Assembly: GCA_028818755.1 (NCBI GenBank)
Contig: JAPPNF010000053.1
Span: 1 to 60,970, forward strand
Length of the DNA: 60,970 nucleotides
Direction of reading: 5' to 3'
DNA from: Deltaproteobacteria bacterium
GTDB taxonomy: Bacteria; Desulfobacterota; Binatia; UBA9968; JAJDTQ01
Shown: in pieces, positions 8,297-16,310 of the stretch
How the letters are laid out: the number at the start of each line of letters is the position of its first letter
Position numbering within the stretch: the first letter of the stretch is position 1
Made by a program: the position numbers and the translations under genes
The notes under the pieces: generated by a model
The model's input: only the letters and a program-made list of their open reading frames with translations
The model's database searches: none
Told to the model about the DNA's origin: nothing

Positions 8297-8487
8297 CTGG
8301 AATAGAGAAGTTCCGCGAGTATTTCGCAGCGCACGAGGATCAATACGCGATCATCGGCGGTGCTGCCTGCGATCTGCTGTTCAACGCGGCCGGTCTCGAT
8401 TTCAGGGCAACCAAGATGTGGACAAAGGATCATGGACCATCGACATGCGTCCTCGCGGTCAGAACGGACACGGGTAGCGGATCATAA
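8290..8487 (+). pseudogene. Truncated AbiEii-type nucleotidyltransferase toxin
   Basis: The first ~40 residues (VAGIEKFREYFAAHEDQYAI, then IGGAACDLLFNAAGLDFRATK) look like the start of an AbiEii nucleotidyltransferase, including the Gly-Gly before the catalytic Asp-x-Asp. In intact relatives RATK is followed directly by DIDMV. Here it is followed by eleven unrelated residues and then VLAV, so a small insertion has destroyed the Asp-x-Asp. The frame stops at 8487, and the remaining ~200 residues expected for the family are absent. The toxin is therefore dead. The GTG start overlaps the antitoxin stop. Confidence 0.6.
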
Positions 8488-8553
8488 ATAGAAACCCTCG
8501 AAAACATTCGTGTTTCCGGGGACTTAGATGGTTGCGGGGGCGCGGCCGCGCGT

Positions 8554-9468
8554 CTACTGCCGCGTCGCGCCGAAGGCGCCGACGATGTCGGACTGCTCGA
8601 AGATGCCCGCCGCCTCGGCGTGGCCGGGACCGTAGAAGCCGCCCTGGATGCGCGCGCCGGACTGGCCCCGCGCGAAGGTCCCGTCCTCAGCGACCGCGAC
8701 GTTCTCGAACAACACCGTCTCGACCGCGTGCGCCGTCCCGCGGTCGATGTTCCTGATGCCGCCGAACGCGGCGTCGAGGGTATGCCCTGACCCCTGGGTG
8801 GAAAATTGGTAGGTCAGGACCGCGTCCCCCACGAGCCGCTCGCCCCGAGCGTCCCCGCTGACGGGCGTTCCCACCATGATGCCGGCCCAGGTCGCGGTCC
8901 CGGGAATGGGTCCCGGAGGGAACCCGGCGAGATCGCCCACGGCGATCCCGTACCAGACATCGACCGTGCCCTCCTCGCCGGCCTGGCGCTCGTTCTGGAT
9001 CGCGAACGAGCCGTGCTCCATCCATGCGCCGAGACTGGCAAGGTCCGCCCCCGTGTGCGTCGAGGACTCCGACAGCAGGATGATGCCGTGCTTCGAGCCG
9101 ATGGCGGTGGCGGCGCCATGCCTGAGCGGGGTGTTGAGGATCTCGATCGTATAGACGGCGCCGCTCAACGGATCGGTCGCGGTGCACCGCGCTCCGCTGC
9201 ACTCCGTCAGGTGACGGAAGGCTGGAAACACGTCGTTGTCCGTCTCCCCGTGCATCGTGGACAGGACCAGGGAATCGGCGCGCGGGAAGATGTCCAGGCT
9301 GCGTTCCTGCTGCGCCTCCGGCGTCTCCGTCGGTGCCGACAGGCCGGTCAGCTCCCTGATCTCGCCCAAGGTGAGTGCCCCCTCGGACACCGAATCGCCG
9401 CCTCCGCCGCAGGCCGCGAGCGAGAGCACGGCCGCCAGCGCCAGGCCGCAGGCAGAAGAGCGTCTCAT
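8554..9468 (-). CDS. Second TbpB-like surface lipoprotein
   Basis: 304 residues. It has a lipoprotein signal peptide with lipobox LAAC (Cys20) followed by four Gly. A region of mixed beta character follows, with one Cys pair (~residues 90-95, ECSGARC). The C-terminus reads IQGGFYGP...AAGIFEQSDIVGAFGATRQ, the same FYGP...GxF...GAFGA signature as the lipoprotein at 1879, typical of TbpB-like barrel domains. ATG 9468 is preceded only by a weak purine-rich stretch. It follows the tRNA-Met gene and its terminator on the same strand. Binding partner unknown. Confidence 0.65.
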   Translation of the reverse strand: MRRSSACGLALAAVLSLAACGGGGDSVSEGALTLGEIRELTGLSAPTETPEAQQERSLDIFPRADSLVLSTMHGETDNDVFPAFRHLTECSGARCTATDPLSGAVYTIEILNTPLRHGAATAIGSKHGIILLSESSTHTGADLASLGAWMEHGSFAIQNERQAGEEGTVDVWYGIAVGDLAGFPPGPIPGTATWAGIMVGTPVSGDARGERLVGDAVLTYQFSTQGSGHTLDAAFGGIRNIDRGTAHAVETVLFENVAVAEDGTFARGQSGARIQGGFYGPGHAEAAGIFEQSDIVGAFGATRQ

Positions 9469-9517
9469 GTCGACCTCGGTGCCATCCTTGAATGGAACGG
9501 AATCAGGGAGGGAATCG

Positions 9518-9552
9518 AAAAGACCGACCCACCCTCATCGGGGTTGTCGGTC
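9518..9552 (-). terminator. Terminator of the tRNA-Met gene
   Basis: GACCGAC (9522-9528) pairs with GTCGGTC (9546-9552), followed on the minus strand by four T (9518-9521). It lies directly after the tRNA 3' end. Confidence 0.6.
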
Positions 9553-9556
9553 TCGG

Positions 9557-9633
9557 TGGTTGCGGGGGGTGGATTTGAACCACCGACCTCAAGGTTATGA
9601 GCCTTGCGAGCTACCGGGCTGCTCCACCCCGCA
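9557..9633 (-). tRNA. tRNA-Met (CAT), initiator type
   Basis: 77 nt with an encoded CCA end. It folds as a full cloverleaf: acceptor TGCGGGG/CCCCGCA, a D arm GGAGCAGCCCGGTAGCTCG typical of bacterial initiator tRNA, anticodon loop CTCATAA and T loop TTCAAAT. Two initiator hallmarks are altered. Positions 1 and 72 are U and A and can pair, where most bacterial initiators have a C-A mismatch. The lower anticodon stem is AGG/CCT instead of GGG/CCC. The D-arm sequence nevertheless argues for initiator rather than elongator identity. Confidence 0.9.
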
Positions 9634-9701
9634 GGATGGTTGTAGCCCGTTGGTATGGCGGTGTCAACCGGAGCCGGGGCGGGAGCCTGGATCAGGGCCG
9701 G

Positions 9702-10196
9702 TTACGGCCGGGGGAACTTCTCCAGGAGTTGATCGAGCACCACCTCGGGGACGAACGCGGCCACGTCCCCGCCCAGCCCGGCGACCTCCTTGACCAGCCG
9801 GGAGCTGATGTAGAAGGACGACTCGCTGGTCATCATGAAGAAGGTCTCGATGTTCGGCTTGAGGCGGCGGTTCATGGTCGCCATCTGGAACTCGTACTCG
9901 AAGTCCGAGACCGCGCGCAGTCCCCGGATCACCACCTTGGCCGACACCGCCTCGGCGTAGTCCACCAGCAGGCCCTGGAAGCTGTCCACGCGCACGCGCT
10001 CCTCGGACTCGAAGACCTTCCGCACCGTGGCCATGCGCTCGTCGACCGAGAAGAGGGCTCCGCCCTTCTCCTGGTTGTACGCGATGGCGATGATCACCCG
10101 GTCGAAGATGCGCAAGGTCCTTTGCACCAGGTCCACGTGGCCGTTGGTGATGGGGTCGAAGGACCCGGGATAGACCGCAATGCTGATTTCCGCCAT
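9702..10196 (-). CDS. coaD: Phosphopantetheine adenylyltransferase
   Basis: 164 residues, normal family length. It transfers AMP from ATP to 4'-phosphopantetheine, the penultimate step of coenzyme A synthesis, in the cytoplasm. The nucleotidyltransferase signature TNGH (residues 17-20, after YPGSFDP) and the C-terminal ISSRLVKE block, equivalent to the ISSTxVR motif, are present, as are IRGLRAVSDFEYE and the MTSESSFY segment. It starts 12 bp after rsmD, the usual neighbour in proteobacteria, and is the last protein gene of the minus-strand block. Confidence 0.97.
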   Translation of the reverse strand: MAEISIAVYPGSFDPITNGHVDLVQRTLRIFDRVIIAIAYNQEKGGALFSVDERMATVRKVFESEERVRVDSFQGLLVDYAEAVSAKVVIRGLRAVSDFEYEFQMATMNRRLKPNIETFFMMTSESSFYISSRLVKEVAGLGGDVAAFVPEVVLDQLLEKFPRP

Positions 10197-10208
10197 GAGA
10201 AAGTTGCC

Positions 10209-10763
10209 TCAGTTGTCGAGCTCGAAAAACGAGAGCACCGTGTCGCCATAGCGCCGGCGGTCACGGCGTACCAGCTCGCCGTACTTCTCTTCGACCCTTT
10301 CCCGCACGCTGTGCTCCGCCACGGCGGCGCCTCCCGCATGCAGTATTCCGGCTTCGGCGACAAGGGCCATCGTCCTGTTCACCCATCCGCCGTCGTAGGG
10401 AGGGTCGAGGAAGATCGCATCGTACGCGGGGCCTCCGCCCGCCAATCGATTCACGGCCTTGCCCGCGGGTACCGTCCACACCCGTGCCCGGTCCGTGAAC
10501 CCGAGGGTTTCGAGGTTCCCGCGAATCAGGTCCGCGGCCTCCGTCGACTCATCCACCAGCAACGCCGCAGCCGCTCCCCGGCTCAAGGCCTCCAGCGACA
10601 GGCTGCCGCTGCCCGCGAAAAGATCGAGCACCTGCTTCCCGGAAAGGTCCCGGGGGAGGATGTTGAACAGCGCCTCGCGGACCCGGTCGGCGGTCGGACG
10701 GATGGTGCTCCCCTTGGGTGCCTTGATTCTCCTTCCCCGCGCTGTGCCTCCGATGATGCGCAT
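10209..10763 (-). CDS. rsmD: 16S rRNA (guanine-966-N2)-methyltransferase
   Basis: 184 residues. It methylates G966 of 16S rRNA during 30S assembly. Starting at ATG 10763 gives the standard N-terminus MRIIGGTARGRRI; an earlier in-frame start would run into the R1 repeat and is rejected. The SAM-binding block VLDLFAGSGSLSLEALSRG (residues ~53-71) and the catalytic DPPY (FLDPPYDGG) are intact. It is followed by coaD after 12 bp, a classic pair. Confidence 0.95.
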   Translation of the reverse strand: MRIIGGTARGRRIKAPKGSTIRPTADRVREALFNILPRDLSGKQVLDLFAGSGSLSLEALSRGAAAALLVDESTEAADLIRGNLETLGFTDRARVWTVPAGKAVNRLAGGGPAYDAIFLDPPYDGGWVNRTMALVAEAGILHAGGAAVAEHSVRERVEEKYGELVRRDRRRYGDTVLSFFELDN

Positions 10764-10780
10764 GGCCGCGGGCCGCTGGG

Positions 10781-10940
10781 CCCTCACCCGGCCTTCGGCC
10801 ACCCTCTCCCAGAGGGAGAGGGTTTGTATCGGCCCTGTCCCCTCTCCCTCTGGAAGAGGGTTTGTATCGGCCCTGCCCCCTCTCCAGGGGTCGTATCGGC
10901 TCTACCCCCTCTCCCTCTGGGAGAGGGTCGGGGTGAGGGC
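10781..10940. repeat. R1 palindromic repeat block (four partial units)
   Basis: Tandem, partly degenerate R1 units (core CTCTCCCAGAGGGAGAG) are separated by GTATCGG spacers. The block fills the gap between the MDR oxidoreductase stop codon (TAG, 10941-10943) and rsmD. The flank GGCCGAAGGCCGGGTGAGGG is present at the rsmD side. Confidence 0.9.
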
Positions 10941-11975
10941 CTAGCCTGGTAGCAGGATGATCTTGCCGAACTGTTGTCCGGTCTCCAGCCTTGTCTGCGC
11001 CGCGGCCGCCTCGGCCAGTGGAAAGGTCCGGTCGATCACGGGCTTGACCCCCGACGCCTCGACGAACCGTAGCACCTGCTCGAACTCTTCGCGACTGCCC
11101 AGGGTCGATCCGAAGATGCTGAGATGGTTCCAGAAGATGCGCCGGATGTCCGTCGGCGGCGTGGCGCCCGTGGTGGCGCCGCAGGTGACCAGCCGTCCTC
11201 CCTTGACCAGCGCCGCGAGACTCTTGGCCCAGCTTTCGCCGCCCACGCAGTCCACCACCACGTCGACCCCCCGCTTGCCGGTGAGGTTCCGGATCTCCCT
11301 GGTGAAATCGCACCGCGTGTAGTTCAGGCCGTAGTCCGCTCCGAGATCGCGGGCCTTCTCCAGCTTCTCGTCGCTGCTGGAGGTCACGGCCACCCAGGTA
11401 TTCATGGCCTTGGCGATCTGCAGCGCCGCCAGGGCCACGCCGCCGCCGATGCCCAGGATCAGCACCTTCTCGCCGGGCGCGAGCCGGGCGTTGGTCACCA
11501 GCATGCGCCAGACCGTGATGAACACCAGGGGGAACGCGGCAGCCTCCTCGAACCCGTAGCCCTCGGGGATGGGGAAGCAGTTGGCGCCGGGAATCGCCAC
11601 GTACTCGGCGTAGGAGCCCTTCATGCCCTCGCCCAGCACGCGCAGGCGGACGCACATGTACTCGCGGCTGGTGCGGCAGAACTCGCAGGCGCCGCAACCC
11701 ACCGGGGGATAGAGGCAGACCGCGTCGCCCTTCTTCAGGTGGGTCACCTCGCTCCCCGCCTCCTCCACCACGCCCGCGCCGTCGGCGCCGAGGATGTGCG
11801 GGAACTCCACCTTCATCCCGGTCAACCCCTTGCGGTTCCACAGGTCGATGTGGTTCAGGGAGGCCGCCTGCAGGCGCACGACCACGTCGCGCGGCGAACG
11901 CGGCACCGGGTCGTCGGTGTCCTCATAGCGGAGCTTGTCGGCTCCGCCGTGCTCGTAAATCTGTACGGCTTTCAA
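10941..11975 (-). CDS. Zinc-binding medium-chain dehydrogenase/reductase (quinone-oxidoreductase type)
   Basis: 344 residues. It has the MDR N-terminal GroES-like domain and a Rossmann domain with LILGIGGGVALAALQIAKAM (residues ~170-190). Four structural-zinc Cys sit in CGACEFCRTSREYMC. The usual catalytic-zinc Cys is replaced in ASLNHIDLW, so it is more like the zinc-free quinone oxidoreductase and related subgroups. It ends in FGKIILLPG, as expected for the family. Start is TTG 11975; no ATG lies closer. It would use NAD(P)H to reduce a small carbonyl or quinone in the cytoplasm; the substrate is unknown. It lies between an Fe-S carrier gene and rsmD. Confidence 0.85.
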   Translation of the reverse strand: MKAVQIYEHGGADKLRYEDTDDPVPRSPRDVVVRLQAASLNHIDLWNRKGLTGMKVEFPHILGADGAGVVEEAGSEVTHLKKGDAVCLYPPVGCGACEFCRTSREYMCVRLRVLGEGMKGSYAEYVAIPGANCFPIPEGYGFEEAAAFPLVFITVWRMLVTNARLAPGEKVLILGIGGGVALAALQIAKAMNTWVAVTSSSDEKLEKARDLGADYGLNYTRCDFTREIRNLTGKRGVDVVVDCVGGESWAKSLAALVKGGRLVTCGATTGATPPTDIRRIFWNHLSIFGSTLGSREEFEQVLRFVEASGVKPVIDRTFPLAEAAAAQTRLETGQQFGKIILLPG

Positions 11976-12027
11976 GGCTGTGCCCTCGGAGAAGTATCGG
12001 ACGGATCAAAGGGGATGCGGCGGGCGT

Positions 12028-12369
12028 TCAGGCCGAAAAGGAGGTGCCGCACCCGCAGGTACCCGTGGCGTTGGGGTTGGAGAAGCGAAAGCTGGCGCCC
12101 TGAAGCTCGCTCACGTAGTCGATGGTGGTCCCTTCGAGCTGCTGCAGGATGGCGTTCTCCACGTAGACCCGCAGGCCGTCCATCTCGAGCACCACGTCCT
12201 CCGGCCCGGGACCGTCGTCGAAGTCCAGCTTGTAGGAGAAGCCGGAGCATCCCCCGGGCATCACCGACACCCGCAGGCCCCGGTCGGCGAGGTTCTCACG
12301 CTCGCGGATCTTCTTGACGTGGGCGATGGCCGCGTCGGTCAAGAGCAGTCTGTGCTCGTGGCTCTCCAC
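12028..12369 (-). CDS. erpA: A-type iron-sulfur carrier protein (ErpA/IscA family)
   Basis: 113 residues. It carries and inserts Fe-S clusters into target proteins. The three conserved ligands are present: Cys in MPGGCSGFSYKLDF and the C-terminal pair in TGTCGCGTSFSA. Start GTG 12369 gives VESHEHRLLLTDAA, as in relatives. It follows mpl after a short gap holding part of the R1-associated duplication. ErpA is the closest type by sequence feel, but IscA cannot be excluded; no isc or suf genes are in the window. Confidence 0.9.
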   Translation of the reverse strand: MESHEHRLLLTDAAIAHVKKIRERENLADRGLRVSVMPGGCSGFSYKLDFDDGPGPEDVVLEMDGLRVYVENAILQQLEGTTIDYVSELQGASFRFSNPNATGTCGCGTSFSA

Positions 12370-12415
12370 GGTTTGGAGTCTAGTCAACGGCTCCGGACAA
12401 GTCAAGATTCCCGCC

Positions 12416-12504
12416 GCCGGAGGCCGGCCAGGACCGGCTGCCCTCACCCCGACCCTCTCCCAGAGGGAGAGGGAGCAGGTCGGCGCCGGAGGCCGGCCAG
12501 GACC
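12416..12504. repeat. R1 repeat flanked by a 20-bp direct duplication at the end of mpl
   Basis: GCCGGAGGCCGGCCAGGACC occurs at 12416-12435 and again at 12485-12504, with a single R1 unit between (12441-12476). The outer copy still encodes the natural-looking mpl end VLAGLRRRES followed by a stop, while the gene as it stands ends inside the repeat. The layout is what an insertion with target duplication would leave. Confidence 0.85.
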
Positions 12505-13907
12505 TTCTCCGGCAGGTCGCCGAAGCTGCCGTTGGACATGACCAGCACGATGTCTCCTTCCGCGGCGTCCCGGACCAGGACCGCGGCGATGTCGTCCACC
12601 CCGGGAAGGTAGGACGCGGCGCGCTCTCCCCGGTCGCGGTTGATGAGGTCCACGAGCTCCGCGGCCGAGAGGCGTTCCTCCTCGGGGATCTTCTCCGGAT
12701 GGTAGAGGTCGGGGAGTATGACGCGATCGGCCCCGGCCAGGGCGCGGGCGAACTCCTCGAGGAACACCCGCCTCCGGCTGGTCTGGCTGCGGGGCTCGAA
12801 GACGGCCCACAGCCGCCGCTCCGGCCAGGCCGCGCGGACCGCGGCCATGGTTTCGGCGACCGCGGTGGGATGGTGCGCGAAGTCGTCGACGACCAGCACG
12901 CCGGCCGCTTCTCCGGCGATCTCCTGCCTCCGCCGCACCCCACGGAAGGTCGCCATGGCCGAGCGGACGGCCGTCGCGCCCAGGCCGATGGCCCTTGCCG
13001 TGGCGTAGACCGCCAACGCGTTCCCGGCGTTGTGGCGCCCGATCAAAGGCACCTCCACCCGACCCTCGGCGGCACCCTTGTAGCAGGGCGTGAAGGCCAT
13101 CCCCGCCCCTTCGGCGTGAACGTCGCGGGCCTGCCAGTCGGCCGATGCGCCCAGGCCGTAGGACAGCACCGGACAGGCCGCCCCGCCCACCAGGTCCATG
13201 GCATTGGCGGCCTCGTCGCAAACCAGCAGGCTGCCGCCGGGCGGTATGATCTCCACCAGGCGCCTGAAGGCCTGCTTCACGTGCTCCAGGTCCCGGTAGA
13301 TGTCCGCGTGGTCGAACTCCAGGCTGGTGAGGATGACCCTTTCCGGCTGGTAGTGAAGGAACTTCGGCCCCTTGTCGAAGAAGGCGCTGTCGTACTCGTC
13401 TCCCTCCATCACGACCCAGGAGCCCGCTCCGGCGCGGAACCCGCTGCCGAAGTTCACCGGGATGCCGCCGATGAAGAAGCTCGGGTCCAGCCCCGCCGCC
13501 ACCAGCACCCAGGACATCAGCGACGTGGTGGTGGTCTTTCCGTGGGTTCCGGCCACCACCACCGAGTGCTTCCCGTCGATGAGGAACCGGCCCAGCGCCT
13601 GCGGCAGCGACACGTAGGGGATGCCGCGCCGGAGCACCGCCTCCGCCTCCGGGTTGCCGCGGGATACCGCGTTGCCGATCACCACGAGGTCCGGGCCGTC
13701 GCCATCGCCCAGGTGTTCCTCTCTGTAGCCCGGCATGATGTCGATGCCGATGCCCTCCAGGAAAGTGCTCATGGGGGGGTAGACGTTCTCGTCCGAGCCG
13801 GTGACCCGATAGCCCTGCTGCTTGAGCAGGCCCGCCAGCGAACCGGTGCCGACGCCGCAGACGGCGACGAAATGGACGTGCGCCCCGGGGCCCAGATCCC
13901 GGCTCAT
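12444..13907 (-). CDS. mpl: UDP-N-acetylmuramate:L-alanyl-gamma-D-glutamyl-meso-diaminopimelate ligase
   Basis: 487 residues. Mpl joins recycled murein tripeptide to UDP-MurNAc, linking cell-wall recycling to synthesis. Mur-ligase features: the N-terminal nucleotide-binding loop VHFVAVCGVGTGSLAGL, the ATP loop VVVAGTHGKTTTT, the Mpl-type EGDEYDSAFFDKGPKFLHY, GRHNAGNALA, and DDFAHHPTAV. The GDEYDSAFFDK block separates it from MurC. The last ~10 residues (APSPSGRGSG) are encoded by an R1 repeat that replaced the original end. ATG 13907 overlaps the stop of the upstream serine hydrolase by ATGA, and LD-carboxypeptidase lies one gene further up, so this is a murein-recycling operon. Confidence 0.92.
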   Translation of the reverse strand: MSRDLGPGAHVHFVAVCGVGTGSLAGLLKQQGYRVTGSDENVYPPMSTFLEGIGIDIMPGYREEHLGDGDGPDLVVIGNAVSRGNPEAEAVLRRGIPYVSLPQALGRFLIDGKHSVVVAGTHGKTTTTSLMSWVLVAAGLDPSFFIGGIPVNFGSGFRAGAGSWVVMEGDEYDSAFFDKGPKFLHYQPERVILTSLEFDHADIYRDLEHVKQAFRRLVEIIPPGGSLLVCDEAANAMDLVGGAACPVLSYGLGASADWQARDVHAEGAGMAFTPCYKGAAEGRVEVPLIGRHNAGNALAVYATARAIGLGATAVRSAMATFRGVRRRQEIAGEAAGVLVVDDFAHHPTAVAETMAAVRAAWPERRLWAVFEPRSQTSRRRVFLEEFARALAGADRVILPDLYHPEKIPEEERLSAAELVDLINRDRGERAASYLPGVDDIAAVLVRDAAEGDIVLVMSNGSFGDLPEKVLAGLRRRPAPSPSGRGSG

Positions 13908-15256
13908 GAAGACAGCCCCTCCATAACCGCGTCGTGCACCAGCGGGCGGTACCGGCGGATGCCCGGGTTGTCCCGCGACGGGTGCACCCGGTTGGTGAGG
14001 AACACGACGTGAAGGTCCCGCTCCAGGTCCCACCAGACGGAGGTGCCCGTGAAACCGAGATGGCCCACGGTACGGGCCGAGAAATGGCGGCCGCTGGAGG
14101 ACCCCGCGGGCGAAGGGGTGTCCCAGCCCAGCACATGAGTCTGTCCGGGCAGGGGACGTTCGGTCTCCAGGAACTCGCGCACCACGGCGGCGGGCAGGAA
14201 ATCCGGCTCGGCGCCGTCGAGGCAACGGCCGAGGAACCGAACGAACCGGTGCATGTCCGGCGCCGACGAGAACAACCCGGCATGCCCCGCGACGCCGCCC
14301 ATGGCATAGGCGTTGTCGTCGTGGACCTCGCCGCAGAGGATCCTTCCGCGCCAAGGACAGTCCTCGGTGGCCGCAATGGCTCGGGCCGCGACCGGCGAGG
14401 GCTCCGGGGCGGACTGGCTCAGGTCCGCCAAGAACGTCGAGTCGAGTCCCATGGGCGCGAAGATCTCGTCCTCGCAGAACCGGTCCAACGGCCTTCCGCT
14501 CAGCCGCTCGACGACCTCGCCCAGGAGAATGAAGCCGAGATCGCTGTAGAGGTGTCTCTGGCCCGGCGGCGCCTCCAACCGCTCCGCATGGACCTGTGCG
14601 AAGACGCGGCGCTTTCGCACGGCCGCCTCCGCGGCCGCGCGAGAACGGTCCCCCTCTCCCGCCGGCGAAGGGTCGGGATTCTCCACCGTCGCCCGGGAAC
14701 AGTCCCCCTCTCCCTCTGGGAGAGGGTCGGGGTGAGGGAGCCCACGGGACGGGGCGGGCAGGGTCGTTGGGGAGCCCTCACCCGGCCTTCGGCCACCCTC
14801 TCCCAGAGGGAGAGGGGTTGGATTCGGGACGGGTCGCAGGCCACCCTCTCCCAGAGGGAGAGGGGTTGGATTCGGGCTTTCCGCGGGGATGACGGATTCG
14901 TAGTAGGGTCTCCAGGCCGGAAGGCCGGAGGTGTGGTTCAGAAGCTGGCGGAACGTGACCGCGGCCCGGTCGCCGCCGCCGAACTCGGGGATGGCCGTGC
15001 ATGCCGGATCGTCCAGGCGCAGGCGTCCGTCCCGCACCAGCAGCATCATGGCGGTGGTGGTGGCCATGGGCTTGGTGAGGGAGCTCACGTCGAACACGGT
15101 GTCGGGCGTCATGGGAAGCCGCTCAGGCGCCAGCGCCCGATGGCCGTAGGCCCGATGGAGGAGGATCTCCCGGCTGTCGCCCGCCAGCACCACCGCGCCC
15201 GGGAATGCCCCCTCGGCAATGCCGCGGCGGCAGGTCTCGTCGAGCGCGGGCCGCAT
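13904..15256 (-). CDS. Serine hydrolase of the class C beta-lactamase fold with a translated R1 insertion
   Basis: 450 residues. Penicillin-binding motifs: Ser59-x-x-Lys62 in DVSSLTKPM, the Tyr237-Ser-Asp triad in RHLYSDLGF, and HLGFTGT near the C-terminus in place of KTG. No signal peptide is evident. Residues ~127-205 are low-complexity Pro/Gly-rich sequence (repeats of PLPLGEGG and PDPLPEGEG) and are exactly the translation of the R1 block at 14651-14876, in frame, placed in the loop between HTSGLPAWRPYY and the YSD motif. It probably acts on murein fragments, given ldcA upstream and mpl downstream with overlapping start and stop codons. Whether the ~77-residue insertion is tolerated is unknown. 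Confidence 0.85.
   Translation of the reverse strand: MRPALDETCRRGIAEGAFPGAVVLAGDSREILLHRAYGHRALAPERLPMTPDTVFDVSSLTKPMATTTAMMLLVRDGRLRLDDPACTAIPEFGGGDRAAVTFRQLLNHTSGLPAWRPYYESVIPAESPNPTPLPLGEGGLRPVPNPTPLPLGEGGRRPGEGSPTTLPAPSRGLPHPDPLPEGEGDCSRATVENPDPSPAGEGDRSRAAAEAAVRKRRVFAQVHAERLEAPPGQRHLYSDLGFILLGEVVERLSGRPLDRFCEDEIFAPMGLDSTFLADLSQSAPEPSPVAARAIAATEDCPWRGRILCGEVHDDNAYAMGGVAGHAGLFSSAPDMHRFVRFLGRCLDGAEPDFLPAAVVREFLETERPLPGQTHVLGWDTPSPAGSSSGRHFSARTVGHLGFTGTSVWWDLERDLHVVFLTNRVHPSRDNPGIRRYRPLVHDAVMEGLSS
14651..14876. repeat. R1 repeat block inside the serine hydrolase gene
   Basis: Several R1 units in tandem. A 36-bp stretch is repeated exactly at 14793-14828 and 14841-14876. The whole block keeps the reading frame open on the minus strand. 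Confidence 0.9.
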
Positions 15257-16182
15257 CAGCACGCCGCCCGGGTGGCCGGCTCCACCAGCATCAGCACGCC
15301 GTTGCGCCCGTCCAGCTCGGCGGTGAGCCCGATGGGGAGCAGGGTGTTCGGGGTGGCATGGCCGCAGGGCAGGCCCGTCACCACCGGATAGGGCGCATCG
15401 GCGAAGACGTCGGCCAGGACCTCCGTGACGTCCCGCTCGGCGCCGGACTCGCAGTCGTTGAAGGCGCCGGTGACGATGCCGGCGACGTGGTCCAGCTTTC
15501 CCGCCATGCGCAGATGGGTCAACATCCGCTCGATGCGGTAGGGCCGCTCGCCCACGTCCTCCAGAAACACGATCTTTCCCGCGGTGTCGATCTCGTACGG
15601 GGTCCCCAGCGTGGTCACCAGCACCGACAGGCACCCGCCGGCCAGCGCGCCGCGGACCGGGGCGCCGCCGGTGCGGAGCACGCCGGAGCCCTTGATCTGC
15701 CAGAGCCGGCGCTTCCCCGTGAGCGCGTCCCAGAAGCCGCTGCTCACGCCCCCTTCGAGCTCTCCGGCGAACTCCACCGCGACCATGGGCCCGTGGAAGA
15801 CCACGACTCCGCAACACTGCGACATCCAGTTGAGCAGGGCCGTGACGTCGCTGAAGCCCACGAAGATCTTGGGATGGGCGCGGATGAGGGCGGGGTCGAG
15901 GGCGGGCAGGAGCTGTATCGAGCCGAAACCGCCGCGGGCGCAGAATATCGCGGCGATGTCGTCGCGCAGGAAGAAGCGCTCCAGCGTTTCCGCGCGCTGC
16001 TGCTCGCTCCCGGCCAGGTAGCCCTTGCGCGCGAGGATTCCCTCGGCGAGCACCACGCGAAACCCGCTCGCCTCCAGGGCGCGGACGCCCCTGGCCAGGA
16101 GATCCTCGTACACGGCTCCGGCCGGGGCGATGACCCCAATGGTGTCTCCGGGCCTCAAGGGCGGCGGTTTGAGGAGGTTCAT
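15256..16182 (-). CDS. ldcA: LD-carboxypeptidase (muramoyltetrapeptide carboxypeptidase, S66 family)
   Basis: 308 residues. It removes the terminal D-Ala from cytoplasmic murein tetrapeptides during recycling. The S66 triad is visible: Ser111 in FVGFSDVTALL, Glu208 in FLEDVGERPYRIERM and His275 in PCGHATPNTLLPIG. ARGGFGSIQLLPALD is also typical. ATG 16182 begins MNLLKPPPLRPGDTIGV. The stop overlaps the start of the serine hydrolase by one base, so translation is coupled. Its tripeptide product is the substrate of Mpl two genes downstream. Confidence 0.93.
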   Translation of the reverse strand: MNLLKPPPLRPGDTIGVIAPAGAVYEDLLARGVRALEASGFRVVLAEGILARKGYLAGSEQQRAETLERFFLRDDIAAIFCARGGFGSIQLLPALDPALIRAHPKIFVGFSDVTALLNWMSQCCGVVVFHGPMVAVEFAGELEGGVSSGFWDALTGKRRLWQIKGSGVLRTGGAPVRGALAGGCLSVLVTTLGTPYEIDTAGKIVFLEDVGERPYRIERMLTHLRMAGKLDHVAGIVTGAFNDCESGAERDVTEVLADVFADAPYPVVTGLPCGHATPNTLLPIGLTAELDGRNGVLMLVEPATRAAC

Positions 16183-16310
16183 GACTGTTTACAGGGCGTT
16201 GCACGACATTTTGTCAAGATTTTGGTGACACGGCAAACATTGACGGCGCCTTCCCTGCCCTGCCGGCCCGGTCCTGCGTCGGATTTCCGACAAAAGTGGC
16301 CCACACCCCC

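Noticed and set aside
10781..10940. Tandem repeats as a CRISPR array
   Set aside because: The units are palindromic, vary in length, lack unique spacers of constant size, and occur singly at many other places; no cas genes are present.
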